NCBI RefSeq assembly: GCF_019279795.1
Contig: NC_056745.1
Location: 505,873,903 to 505,937,902, forward strand
DNA length: 64,000 nt
DNA from: Protopterus annectens
Taxonomy: Eukaryota > Chordata > Ceratodontiformes > Protopteridae
Reading direction: 5' to 3'
Under the pieces are notes generated by a model, which was given only the letters and a program-made list of their open reading frames with translations, was not told the DNA's origin and searched no databases. Both the position numbers and the translations under genes were made by a program. This document shows positions 1 through 12,910 of this stretch, in pieces. Every line of letters begins with the position of its first letter. Position 1 is the stretch's first letter.

Positions 1-3000
1 AGCTACACCGGCTGTGGTAATAATTACTACATACAGCTACACAGGCTGTGGTAATAATTACTACATACAGCTACACAGGCTGTGGTAATAATTACTACAT
101 ACAACTACACAGGCTGTGGTAATAATTACTACATACAGCTACATAGGCTGTGGTAATAATTACTACATACAGTTACACAGGCTGTGGTAATAATTACTAC
201 ATAGAGCTACACAGGCTGTGGTAATAATTACTACATACAGCTACACAGGCTGTGATAATAATTACTACATACAGCTATACAGGCTGTGGTAATAATTACT
301 ACATACAGCTACACAGGCTGTGGTAATAATTACTACATACAGCTACACAGGCTGTGGTAATAATTACTACATACAGCTACACAGGCTGTGGTAATAATTA
401 CTACATACAGCTACACAGGCTGTGGTATAAATTACTACATACAGCTACACAGGCTGTGGTAATAATTACTACATACAGCTACACAGGCTGTGGTATAAAT
501 TACTACATACAGCTACACAGGCTGTGGTGATAATTACTACATACAGCTACACAGCCTGTGGTAATAATTACTACATACAGCTACACACAGGCTGTGGTAA
601 TAATTACTACATACAGCTACACAGGCTGTGGTAATAATTACTACATACAGCTACACAGGCTGTGGTAATAATTACTACATACAGCTACACAGGCTGTGGT
701 AATAATTACTACATACAGCTACACAGGCTATGGAAATAATTACTACATACAGCTACACAGGCTGTGGTAATAATTACTACATACAGCTACACAGGCTATG
801 GTAATAATTACTACATACAGCTACACAAGCTGTGGTAATAATTACTAGATACAGCTACACAGGCTGTGGCAATAATTACTACATACAGCTACACAGGCTG
901 TTGTAATAATTACTACATACAGCTACGCAGGCTGTGGTAATAATTACTACATACAGCTACACAGGCTGTGGTAATCATTACTACACACAGCTACACAGGC
1001 TGTGGTAATCATTACTACAAACAGCTACGCAGGCTGTGGTAATCATTACTACATACAGCTACACAGGCTGTGGTAATCATTACTACATACAGCTACACAG
1101 GCTGTGGTAATCATTACTACATACAGCTACACAGGCTGTGGTAATAATTACTACATACAGCTACACAGGCTGTGGCAATAATTACTACATACAGCTACAC
1201 AGGCTGTGGTAATAATTACTACATACAGCTACACAGGCTGTGGTAATAATTACTACATACAGCTACACAGGCTGTGGTAATAATTACTACATACAGCTAC
1301 ACAAGCTGTGGTAATAATTACTACATACAGCTACACAGGCTGTGGTAATAATTACTACATACAGCTACACAGGCTGTGGTAATAATTACTTCATACAGCT
1401 ACACAGGCTATGGTAATAATTACTACATAGAGTTACACAGGCTGTGGTAATGATTACTACATACAGCTACACAGGCTATGGTAATAATTACTACATACAG
1501 CTACACAGGCTATGGTAATAATTACTGCATACAGCTACACAAGCTGTGGTAATAATTACTACATACAGCTACACAGGCTGTGGTAATAATTACTACATAC
1601 AGCTACACAGGCTATGGTAATAATTACAACATACAGCTACACAGGCTGTGGTAATAATTACTACATACAGCTACACAGGCTGTGGCAATAATTACTACAT
1701 TAAGCAACACAGGCTATGGTAATAACTACTACATACAGCTACACAGGCTGTGGTAATAATTACTACATACAGCTACACAGGCTGTGGTAATAATTACTAC
1801 ATACAGCTGCACAGTCTGTGGAAATAATTACTACATACAGCTACACAGGCTGTGGAAATAATTACTACATACAGCTACACAGGCTGTGGTAATAATTACT
1901 ACATACAGCTACACGGGCTGTGGTATAAATTACTACATACAGCTACACAGGCTGTGGTAATAATTACTACATACAGCTACACAGGCTGTGGTAATAATTA
2001 CTACATACAGCTACACAGGCTGTGGTAATAATTACTTCATACAGCTACACAGGCTGTGGAAATAATTACTACATACAGCTTCACAGGCTGTGGTAATTAT
2101 TACTACATACAGCTACACAGGCTGTGGTAATAATTACTACGTACAGCTACACAGGCTATGGTAATAATTACTACATACAGCTACACAGGCTATGGTAATA
2201 ATTACTACATACAGCTACACAGGCTGTGGTAATAATTACTACACACAGCTACACAGGCTGTGGTAATAATTACTACATACAGCTACACAGGCTGTGGTAA
2301 TAATTACTACATACAGCTACACAGGCTGTGGTAATCATTATTACATACAGCTACACAGGCTGTGGTAATCATTACTACATACAGCTACACAGGCTGTGGT
2401 AATCATTACTACATACAGCTACACAGGCTGTGGTAATCATTACTACATACAGCTGCACAGGCTGTGGTAATAATTACTACATACAGCTACACAGGCTGTG
2501 GTAATAATTACTACATACAGCTACATAGGCTGTGGTATAAATTACTACATACAGCTACACAGGCTGTGGTAATAATTACTACATACAGCTACATAGGCTG
2601 TGGTATAAATTACTACATACAGCTACACAGGCTGTGGTAATAATTACTACATACAGCTACACAGGCAGTGGTAGTAATTACTACGTAGAGCTACACAGGC
2701 TGAGGTAATAATTACTACCTACAGCTACACAGGCTGTGGTAATAATTACTACATACAGCTACACAGCCTGTGGTAATAATTACTACATACAGCTACACAG
2801 GCTATGGTAATAATTACTACATACAGCTACACAGGCTGTGGTAATAATTACTACATACAGCTACACAGGCTGTGGTAATAATTACTACATACAGCTACAC
2901 AGGCTGTGGTAATAATTACTACATACAGCTACACAGGCTGTTGTAATATTTACTACATACAGCTACACAGGCTGTGGTAATAATTACTACATACAGCTAC

Positions 3001-6000
3001 ACAGGCTGTGGTATAAATTACTACATACAGCTACACAGGCTGTGGTAATAATTACTACATACAGCTACACAGGCTGTGGTATATGTTACTACATACAGCT
3101 ACACAGGCTGTGGTATATATTACTACATACAGCTACACAGGCTGTGGTAATAATTACTACATACAGCTACACAGCCTGTGGTAATATTTATTACATACAG
3201 CTACACAGGCTGTGGTAATAATTACTACATACAGCTACGCAGGCTGTGGTAATAATTACTACATACAGCTACGCAGGCTGTGGTAATAATTACTACATAC
3301 AGCTACACAGGCTGTGGCAATGATTACTACATACAGCTACACAGGCTGTGGTAATAATTACTACATACAGCTACACAGGCTGTGGTAATAATTACTACAT
3401 ACAGCTACACAGGCTATGGTAATAATTACTTCATACAGCTACACAGGCTATGGTAATAATTACTACATACAGCTACACAAGCTATGGTAATAATTACTAC
3501 ATACAGCTACACAGGCTGTGGTAATAATTACTACATACAGCTACACAGGCTATGGTAATAATTACTACATACAGCTACACAGGCTGTGGTAATAATTACG
3601 ACATACAGCTACACAGGCTGTAGTAATAATTACGACATACAGCTACACAGGCTGTGGTAATAATTACTACATACAGCTACACAGGCTGTGGTAATAATTA
3701 CTACATACAGCTACACAGGCTGTGGTAATAATTACTACATAGAGCTACACAGGCTGTGGTAATAATTACTACATACAGCTACACAGGCTGTGGTTATAAT
3801 TACTACATAGAGCTACACAGGCTGTGGTAATCATTACTACATACAGCTACACAGGCTGTGGTAATCATTACTACATACAGCTACACAGGCTCTGGTAATA
3901 ATTACTACATACAGCTACACAGGCTCTGGTAATAATTACTACATACAGCTACACAGGCTGTGGTAATAATTACTACATACAGCTACACAGGCTGTGGTAA
4001 TAATTACTACATACAGCTACACAGGCTGTGGTAATAATTGCTACATACAGCTACACAGGCTGTGGTAATAATTACTACATACAGCTACACAGGCTGTGGT
4101 AATAATTACTACATACAGCTACACAGGCTGTGGTAGTAGTTACTACATACAGCTACACAGGCTATGGTAATAATTACTACATAGAGCTACACAGGCTGTA
4201 GTAATAATTACTACATACAGCTACACAGGCTGTGGTAATAATTACTACATAGAGCTACACAGGCTGTGGTAATAATTACTACATACAGCTACACAGGCTG
4301 TGGTTATAATTACTACATAGAGCTACACAGGCTGTGGTAATAATTACTACATACAGCTACACAGGCTGTGGTAATAATTACTACATACAGCTACACAGGC
4401 TGTGGTAATAATTACTACATACAGCTACATAGGCTGTGGTAGAAATTACTACATACAGCTACACAGGCTGAGGTAATAATTACTACATACAGCTACACAG
4501 GCTGTGGTAATAATTACTACATACAGCTACACAGGCTGTAGTAATAATTACTACATAGAGCTACACATGCTGTAGTAATAATTACTACATAGAGCTATAC
4601 AGGCTGTGGTAATAATCACTACATAGAGCTACACAGGCTGTGGTAATAATTACTACATACAGCTACACTGGCTGTGGTTATAATTACTACATAGAGCTAC
4701 ACAGGCTATGGTAATAATTACTACATACAGCTACACAGGCTGTGGTAATAATTACTACATACAGCTACACAGGCTGTGGTAATAATTACTACATACAGCT
4801 ACACAGGCTGTGGTAATAATTACTGCATACAGCTACACAGGCTGTGGTAATAATTACTACATACAGCTACACAGGCTGTGGTAATAATTACTACATACAG
4901 CTACACAGGCTATGGTAATAATTACTACATACAGCTACACAGGCTATGGTAATAATTACGACATACAGCTACACAGGCTGTGGTAATCATTACTACATAC
5001 AGCTACACAGGCAGTGGTAATAATTACTACATACAGCTACACAGGCTGTGGTAATAATTACTACATACAGCTACACAGGCTGTGGTAATAATTACTACAT
5101 ACAGCTACACAGGCTGTGGTAATAATTGCTACATACAGCTACACAGGCTGTGGTAATAATTGCTACATACAGCTACACAGGCTGTGGTAATAATTACTAC
5201 ATACAGCTACACAGGCTGTGGTAATAATTACTACATACAGCTACACAGGCTGTGTTAGTAGTTACTACATAGAGCTACACAGGCTATGGTAATAATTACT
5301 ACATAGAGCTACACAGGCTGTAGTAATAATTACTACATACAGCTACACAGGCTGTGGTTATAATTACTACATAGAGCTACAGAGGCTGTGGTAATAATTA
5401 CTACATACAGCTACACAGGCTGTGGTAATAATTACTACATACAGCTACACAGGCTGTGGTAATAATTACTACATACAGCTACACAGGCTGTGGTAATAAT
5501 TACTACATACAGCTACACAGGCTGTGGTAATAATTACTACATACAGCTACATAGGCTGTGGTATAAATTACTACATACAGCTACACAGGCTGAGGTAATA
5601 ATTACTACATACAGCTACACAGGCTGTGGTAATAATTACTACATACAGCTACACAGGCTGTGGTAATAATTACTACATAGAGCTATACAGGCTGTGGTAA
5701 TAATCACTACATAGAGCTACACAGGCTGTGGTAATAATTACTACATACAGCTACACAGGCTGTGGTAATAATTACTACACACAGCTACACAGGCTGTGGT
5801 AGTAATTACTACATACAGCTACACAGGCTGTGGTAATAATTACTACATACAGCTACACAGGCTATGGTAATAATTACAACATACAGCTGCACAGGCTGTG
5901 GTAATAATTGCTACATACAGCTACACAGGCCATGGTAATAATTACTACATTAAGCAACACAGGCTATGGTAATAACTACTACATACAGCTACACAGGCTG

Positions 6001-6520
6001 TGATAATAATTACCACATACAGCTACACAGGCTATGGTAATAATTACTACATACAGCTACACAGGCTGTGGTAATAATTACTACATACAGCTACACAGGC
6101 TATGGTAATAATTACTACATACAGCTACACAGGCTATGGTAATAATTACTACATACAGCTACACAGGCTGTGGTAATAATTACTACATACAGCTACACAG
6201 GCTATGGTAATAATTACTACATACAGCTACACAGGCTGTGGTAATAATTACTACATACAGCTACACAGGCTATGGTAATAATTACAACATACAGCTACAC
6301 AGGCTGTGGTAATAATTGCTACATACAGCTACACAGGCCATGGTAATAATTACTACATTAAGCAACACAGGCTATGGTAATAACTACTACATACAGCTAC
6401 ACAGGCTATGGTAATAATTACTACATACAGCTACACAGGCTGTGGTAATAATTACTACATACAGCTACACAGGCTATGGTAATAATTACTACATACAGCT
6501 ACACAGGCTATGGTAATAAT
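1..6520. repeat. 34-bp satellite array, about 191 units
   Basis: A tandem array fills the first 6.5 kb and is cut by the left edge of the window. The consensus unit is 34 bp and reads as three blocks: CACAGGCTGTG, then GTAATAATTAC, then TACATACAGCTA. The first two blocks are each 11-bp dyads (5-1-5) lying back to back. Variants are mostly single substitutions (GTAATCATTAC, GTATAAATTAC, GCTATGG, TAGAGCTA) and often come in runs, as at 960-1110 and 2330-2450 for GTAATCATTAC. A rare variant beginning TAAGCAACAC occurs at 1701, 5951 and 6359. The last two are 408 bp apart, exactly 12 units, so there is local higher-order duplication. No reading frame is conserved. The array decays into unique sequence at about 6517. 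Confidence 0.98.
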
Positions 6521-7235
6521 TGCTTCAAGAGAAAGGATTAGAAAATGATGGGGAGATTTCTAAACAAGGCTTATAAATATTTAACTTGCAGAAAAAATGC
6601 CAGTCTGCACAACACATGATCAATTGGAATTGCTTCTACTTGTCAGAAATACTGGCTTTATTTTGTATACCAATCTGACTATGCTAAGGGATATGGAGGC
6701 TGCCCTAAAGCCAAAGCAATTTGGGCTCAATGCTGTAGCAAAGTCATTAGTTTGGGTATTCTACACTCCGAACCTCTTTGGTATACATGTCTTGCGAATA
6801 TTAAACTCACCAAATTTTACTATGCTCGTCTCCTCTCTTCATCAAATTCAGTGCAGTAAAAATTGATTCAGAAGTTATTTAACTTACAAGGAATGGAAGA
6901 ACTCTGTAACCTTCATATATTAAATCTCTCAAAACATGAAATAAATGCAGGAAATACTTCAAACAACATATCAATTTATGGAGGAAGTTTTTTTAGAAAC
7001 ATAAAAAATACTGAATGGTGCAAATATTAATACTGATTTTTGTATAGTTGTACAATACGTTTTTTCAGTACTCTGCCACAAAAAAAAACTCTTTACATAA
7101 AGGTTACTGATGATAAAAATATCCTAGGTGGCGTGTTATCATCTGCTGTCCTTGTAATACAATTGCTAGCTGCATGTCAATAATTCTAATAATTGTCATA
7201 TAGCGAATACAATTTGTTTATTTTAAAAAATTAAA
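6521..7235. other. Unassigned AT-rich sequence
   Basis: Nothing supportable is seen here. An 89-codon open frame at 6597-6866 (+) has no recognisable domain and an unremarkable start, so it is not called as a gene. Confidence 0.5.
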
Positions 7236-7239
7236 AATG

Positions 7240-7640
7240 CTGCTTAGATGAATTAATTGCAGAACTCAAAATTACTTGTAGACAAATTAGGAACCTCATG
7301 TATGCTGACAATGCCACTCTGTTAGCTGAAAGTGAAAGGGAATTCAAGATCCTGTTGTGTAAAATCTGGCTTGTTGCTGAGTATTAAAAGAAAACTAACA
7401 CAATGCAATCTAACCCTACTGATTTTTACAAATCAATGAAGAAGAGGCAATGACAGATTTTATTTTAATGTGCTCAGAGATCTCTGACGTCTGCAGTGAT
7501 GAAATTAAAAGACACTTGCTTCTTGGGAAGAAAGTGATGGTAACATTTGAAAATATATTCAAGAGCAAAGGCATCATATTGTCAACAAAATTCAATTTAG
7601 TCAAAATTACAATCTTCTCAGTAATAACATAATGATGAGA
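7240..7640 (+). mobile_element. RTE (BovB-type) LINE fragment, end of the reverse transcriptase
   Basis: Translating the + strand across two frames gives RNLMYADNATLLAESERE, the reverse transcriptase YADD region with the second Asp changed to Asn, followed at 7480-7600 by SDEIKRHLLLGKKVMV and FKSKGIILSTKFNLVK. This order and wording match the C-terminal half of BovB/RTE polyproteins (YADDTTL-AES, then HEIKRRLLLGRKAM, then FKSRDITLPTKV). The fragment lacks the endonuclease, the earlier reverse transcriptase motifs and the C-terminal end, and it contains frame changes and stops. It is an old, 5'- and 3'-truncated insertion. The family call is by recall; an L1-type origin is less likely. Confidence 0.7.
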
Positions 7641-9165
7641 GATAGACTATAAGTTAAGTTGTAAACTGGTAATTAAAGCATTTGAACATTATTTACTGTC
7701 TCTTCTTCTAAGTCTTTCTTTAGCTCTTCCCATATCCTTCATTCAAAATAAATAATGTACTGGAGGAAACATTTGATTATTCTGTGGACTAAAAGAAGAT
7801 CAAGTCAGACAACACTTAAAGAAAATAATTGTAGACTGTTCACTCGAAGGTCCAGTAGTAAAACTAAAATCCATATACTCTGACCACATAATGTGAAAGC
7901 AGAATTCACCAGAAAAAGACATGATACAAGGAAATATTAAGGTAAAAGTGAAAGAGGAAGGCAAACGCTTAGACAAATAAGCAGTATTACTAAATTTGCA
8001 AGGACATAAAGAGGCAGTGGTGGTCAAGACAGGAGCTTAAGGCTTTGTGGTCATGAAGAGTCTTACTCTTATAAATGACTAAACAAATGGGAAGCTGGAA
8101 GCAGAAGACTAAGACTCACGCCGTGTATAAAATATCCATTAATGGAGGTATCTGGAGGCAATGGGAGAACTCAATAAGTACATGACTGTGATAAATAGTA
8201 GAGCTGCTGAACAAACTATGATAGAAGGAGACCTTGGTGATAGAGCTGGTGTTCTTGCAGAAAGAGAAGGTACTTGGTGTACAAGAAGAAGAGAGGGTGG
8301 GAAGGGAAAGGGTTATGAGATGTAGATATGTAAGAGAGCGGAGATGGTATTGGGTTGGAAGAATGTACTGTGGGGAGGTTGAAAGCAGTGAAAGATGTGG
8401 AACTACTGTTTTGGAAATTGAAATACAAGAGGGAAACATACAGAACTGAGGCAATTACGTGGAAGATATGCTAAGAGTGTGGAGGGCAAAGAAAATAGGG
8501 AAACCTTGACAAGTAGTTATGTAAACTACTCGTTTAATATTACAATTAATGTGACCCTTGCAATAAGTTGTATAAGGATATCCATGAACCACAATCTTGT
8601 ATATGGAAGAAGAACATGCTCCATATTTTGATATTTTTCAAGTGTGTATAGATACATTTATCTCTTTCTCAAAATATTTTTCAATTATTTTCACCTTTAA
8701 GAAACAAAATTAATATTATTACCTAATTTTTATCTAAAATATTATTATATTCAATCATAATATTCAAATTCTTCTGAATTTCAAATCATTCTCATAATTA
8801 CCAAAATGTCGAATTATAGAATTTGAATTATCTTTCCCAGTGATAACGTTTTCATTGGTAAAATATTTGTAATATTTCCACTAAGTATAATAGGAAAGCA
8901 AAGACTGGTTTTCTTATAACAAACACATTTTCCACCTCCTCAGGTAATGGTATTGGATATTTCTTATCATGTAACATAATTTTCAGTTTGTTCATTTTGT
9001 CCCTTAAAACATGATTATCCAAACTAATCATTTTTACAAAAAAATACATTTATTTTCTTTGATGGTGATTATTTTAGACAAAAGAAAGGAGTAAGGGAGC
9101 AGTGACCACTCCAGTTTATGTTAACATATTTATATGGTACTGAAAGAATACGTTTGGTGTTGAAT
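7641..9165. other. Unassigned sequence with a purine-rich stretch
   Basis: No gene is supported. From about 8110 to 8500 the + strand is purine-rich (runs of GAAGAGAGGGTGGGAAGG type), which leaves open frames on both strands simply by composition. The minus-strand frame at 8116-8454 is rich in Ser, Leu, Thr and Pro and faintly resembles the L2 leader regions elsewhere in the window, but not enough to call it. Confidence 0.4.
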
Positions 9166-9169
9166 CAGA

Positions 9170-9480
9170 GTTTAAGGACAATTGTATATTTTTGATTTTT
9201 TTATGATATTCTTACATTTTGGAAAGATGATAAAGATTTATTGGACTTATTTATGCAGCTTATTAAACATACTGCTGATTCTTTACGTTTACATATAATT
9301 CTAACAAAGGCACGCTTAATGTCCTTGACATTATATTATATAAGAATAGGGAACTGAGTACGGTTGAATTTACAATTTATCATCAACCTAACTTTTCTAA
9401 TTCATATTTATTATACAACAGCTATCATCCTTATAATCAGAAAATAAAAAAGTTCAATTAAAGACTGTATGTTTAGGTTA
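9170..9480 (+). mobile_element. Penelope-like element remnant, late reverse transcriptase motifs
   Basis: The + strand reads FYDILTFWKDDKDLLDLFMQ and, after a frame change, LSTVEFTIYHQPNFSNSYLL followed by YNSYHPYNQK. These correspond to the Penelope-like reverse transcriptase active-site segment (Y-DDI--W) and the following block with the pattern T-YHKPT--N-YL---S-HP. The fragment is short and clearly broken. It is the only Penelope-like coding piece in the window on the + strand. Confidence 0.55.
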
Positions 9481-9514
9481 TCCAAGATTATTTTGGATAA
9501 TGTTAATATTGTTA

Positions 9515-9630
9515 GCATAATAAGATGAATACCTCACAGACACAAGGTGTGGTGTTTGATTCCCACATGGGACAACTGGCTAGGCCCAAAAGACTTTAGC
9601 CAGGTATAAACCTATGAATTTTTATAAACT
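9515..9630 (+). mobile_element. Possible tRNA-derived SINE with a CR1-like tail
   Basis: The stretch contains a segment resembling a Pol III A box (TTAGCATAATAAGATG) and, about 35 bp later, a B-box-like segment (GTGTTTGATTCCCAC). It then ends in GGCTAGGCC...TATAAACCTATGAAT, which resembles the CR1 3' ends found elsewhere in this window (GGCTAGG...CCTATGAACCTATGAA). A tRNA-like head on a LINE tail is the usual SINE plan. The match is short and only one copy is convincing here, so this is tentative. Confidence 0.35.
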
Positions 9631-10110
9631 AAAAATTATGTTAAGTGATAGTAAATGTCTAGTACCATTTAGACACAGTGCTGAGTGAAAAAGTTTTAAG
9701 TGTTTGTTGTTTTTCATTCCAAAAAAAAGTTTTGCCTTCCCCTCAATGTGGCAGTTGGGTGAGTTTGTTAGAACTTAAAGAAGAAATATTACCAAATACT
9801 AATAATCCAACAGGTCTTAATGAGAATATTTATATCAATTGTTTATTGAGACTTAAATCTCATGCACAAAACCTCAGTAAAAAATCCCACCTATTAAACA
9901 GGTATACCCATCTCTTACACTCCAAATAACTCTGAACTTAATTAATGAGTAACCAACTGCCTATTAAATATTATGACAATTCTGTCAGATATTAAAAAGT
10001 GTCTGCATTGCTAACTGTATAAAGTTTTTAGCAAATGTTTATTTGTTAACCTGTGTCTACTCAATATTCTTTTACGAACACTCTGCATGTAGCTCTCGTG
10101 TCTATGATAC
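9631..10110. other. Unassigned sequence before an L2 tail
   Basis: An open frame at 9678-9929 (+) shows no domain. The sequence may be the diverged 3' part of the L2 element whose tail follows, but no protein motif proves it. Confidence 0.35.
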
Positions 10111-10114
10111 TGTA

Positions 10115-10330
10115 TATATGCCTTCTACCATGTATGCAGAATTCAACATATTCATGGATTCCTTCTTATTGTACTCATGCTTTTTAACCTTGTATCTTGT
10201 ACTAAACTCTTTGTAAAAATGGCTATGGAGCTTTTCTCCCAGGGCCTCTGCTGAAAAAGGACAACTCTTGTCCAGTCGGACTTTCCCTGTAAACAAAGGT
10301 AAAATAAATAAAATTAAAAAAATTAAAAAT
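10115..10330 (+). mobile_element. L2-clade LINE 3' end
   Basis: The tail reads GGAGCTTTTCTCCCAGGGCC...CTGCTGAAAAAGGAC...GTCCAGTCGGACTTTCCCTGTAAACAAAGGTAAAATAAATAAAAT (given in parts). It matches the 3' end of the long L2 copy at 63665-63765 almost phrase for phrase. This 3' end, a short hairpin followed by GGTAAA and AATAAA repeats, is typical of vertebrate L2-clade LINEs. No coding part is recognisable upstream, so the copy is strongly 5'-truncated or decayed. Confidence 0.75.
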
Positions 10331-12505
10331 GATTTGTGATTAATTTTTAGAAGCATACAATTTGAATAGTCTTGGTGTTTGTTATTAAGCGTGTATGAAT
10401 ATTAAATAATTTTAGTGAAAAGAATGTTTTTTGATCACACGATTTTTTTTGTTCTAGGTATAGTGTATCATGCTAATCAGTGATTATTTGTGGCTATATG
10501 TTGCAAGACACATTGCATTTGGCAACAAAGGCAAACTGTAGATGGAGTGACAAACAATATAGAACTGGTTTGTATGAAACAGAAAAGGAATAAGAGTTGG
10601 AAGGGACTCTCAGGGTACAAATGCAAGAAGGAAGATGAACACGACAGAAATACCAAAATATGTAACATCAGTGAAAGCAGCAAACATGCTAGAGGATGTG
10701 GGAAGATGGGAGGGGGTTAAAGTTTTAAAATTGAGGGAAAGGGAGGCTTGTGGAGAGGAAGGATCTTCTTGAAGATAGCAAATAGGGAAACAGTGGCTAG
10801 GATGGAAAATCTTGAGGAGCTAATTTGTGATGTTGAAAGAAGTTACATATGTTGAACTGGCTGGAAAAGGATGGTAACTCCCAAGTGCAAAATGGGACGG
10901 AAAGTTGTTCTTAAGTGGGAGAAGTCTGAGGAGATGAAATTAGAGGAGGTGCTCCAGATCTGGGAGAATAAACATCTTAAGGCATTCAGTGAAGTAAGAG
11001 AATGATGGGGGTCTAAAAGGCTTCTGTATTAGTATTTTTACTGCAAACATAAGGGAGATATGTAAATTGAGTGCTGTCTTCAGTGACATGTATAATGAAG
11101 ATAGCTGCATCTTATGCCAAGTGAATGATGTGCTCTATAATCTCAGTAAAAAGACTTGGTATGAAAACAAGTTTCCCTTCAGTCTGATGCAGTCTCCAGC
11201 AAAGAAGTTCCAGACAAGTACCAAACCTTCATCAGTCATGGATCCTCTGCTCATGTGGGGACAATCTGTCCAGAGCCCCCACAACAGCTGTGTCATAAGC
11301 TGTCACTACTAGCTTTCATTCATAAGCACCATCTTTTTTTCAAGGAGCTATTGATCCCACAGTGTTGATAGCAAAATGTTCATATACCATGGGTACCATA
11401 CTGAAACACTAGGGATCCTATTCCCGGTATTATAGTCTTTGACATCTATAAATAACCTTAATGAGGATGGGACCATCAAGACCTGTATGCGAAGTGGTCT
11501 TCCAGTTTTAGGGACTCCACACACTATGGCTGTTAGGTATGCCGAGGTTGTATGTAAGAGTTAGCAAAAAAGAAACTGATGGCACTTCAAAAGGGCAGGC
11601 AACAATGTGGAGCTTCAGAGTATAAATTAGTTTCACATGAGAGATAAAACTCAATACAAACTTATGAAATGTCTTATAGGTATCAGTATAATGACAAAGA
11701 TATTAGCAATCAGAGCAGATCATCAGAATAAACTGTAAATTAATCAGAATGAACTGCCTCAGCAGTGCAAAACAAAGAGAAAAACAGAGACAAAGGCCTG
11801 ATCATCTAGTGGCTCACGTTCTAGCTGGGCAGTGCTTCTAGAGAGGAGGAATTGCACTGAGCTGTTCTGTGTGGAGCACAGGCAGATGCCAACATTCAAA
11901 AGGAAAGCCAAAGGTGGGAGGGGCAAGAGAGGCTTTGTATGCATGCATACCTATGGGCTCAGGGCACTTCTAGCTAACCACCCAGTCTGACATATAAATA
12001 TGTTGACTCACTGGGGGGAGGTATTAGGCTTGGGAAGAAATCTCAGTCCCCTTTTATGCATAGCAAATTACACTTAGATGTCAATCTGTACAAAATAAAG
12101 CATAAGAAGCAGCAGAATATAAAATCCTAGTCATCCTAATATACTTAAATTAAAAATAGTCTGAAACAATCGAAAAATTAATAACATAATCGCTATGTTT
12201 TACTGTACAAAAAAGTCATGTGAAGATCAGATATACTGTTAATCATTGACTTATCTTTAAAATAACATTTACACTGAAAAAAATAGCTAGCATCACATGT
12301 CATCAATGCAACAACAACAAAAACAGCAGCAACAACAACCACAACAACAAAATGCAAAAACAGTATTTTTTCAGGGGGACACTTTCCTGTAACTCCACTA
12401 CCACCATGTCTTTAAATACACTAACTTAGAGTATGAACAATCTTGGGAATAATGAGAAACTTCCTTATCCTCGCCCTTTTAAAATCTCAGTAAGTTTAAT
12501 AGCCC
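10331..12505. other. Unassigned sequence with a weak reverse-transcriptase-like trace
   Basis: No gene is supported. At 11400-11500 (+) a broken frame reads IPGIIVFDIYK, then LNEDGTIKTC, which loosely resembles the segment before the active site of CR1-type reverse transcriptases. It is too weak to call. At 12298-12356 there is an imperfect CAA/ACA-rich simple repeat. Confidence 0.4.
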
Positions 12506-12910
12506 TGTGTCAACGGGTCTGTATTAGCTTATCGAAAGCTGATAACTTTGAATACTAGTTGATTGACCTCTAAAGGTCGAACAACCAAAATAGTGAAGAC
12601 ATGGAACAGCAATTTTTTTCCCAGGGAAAAAAATCACTGGGACGTTATCGAGTGTTTGCCATTTCTTCCACTGTGGTGCGATCTTGGAGTTGGTATATTT
12701 AAGTAGTGGTTGTGGGGGGCGAAGCCCCCCCCACTTTATGTTGTGTTTTATTTTATTTTTTTATTTTTTGCGGAACAGTGATTTTTTTTCCCAGGGAAAA
12801 AAATCGCTGTTCCGTGTCTTCGCTATTTTGGTTGTTCAACCTTTTGTGGTCGATCAACTAGCGTTCGATATTAACAGCTTTCGATAAGCTGATATAGACC
12901 CTGTGTCAAC
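12506..12910. mobile_element. Foldback DNA transposon (MULE-like, non-autonomous), copy 1
   Basis: The element spans 12515-12901 (387 bp) and is flanked by perfect 9-bp direct repeats TGTGTCAAC (12506-12514 and 12902-12910), read as a target site duplication. Its ends are GGGTCTGTAT and ATATAGACCC. The two arms, each about 130 bp, are inverted copies of each other with scattered mismatches. Each arm also contains smaller hairpins, for example around AGCTTATCGAAAGCT and around the A/T tract TTTTTTTCCCAGGGAAAAAAA. Between the arms lie a box, CACTGTGGTGCGATCTTGG, then GTTGGTATATTTAAG, and a GC-rich hairpin GGGGGGCGAAGCCCCCC. No transposase frame is present. A 9-bp duplication suits the Mutator-like group, but this is inference because no transposase is visible. 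Confidence 0.85.

Noticed and set aside
1-6520. CRISPR array
   Set aside because: Units are directly adjacent variants of one 34-bp repeat with no unique spacers, and the sequence is clearly vertebrate.
6597-6866. 89-codon frame after the satellite
   Set aside because: No recognisable domain, no splice or promoter support, and a length expected by chance in 64 kb.
11060-11580. CR1-like reverse transcriptase trace on the + strand
   Set aside because: Only scattered words resemble the family (IVFDIYK, LNEDGTIKTC); not enough for a call.
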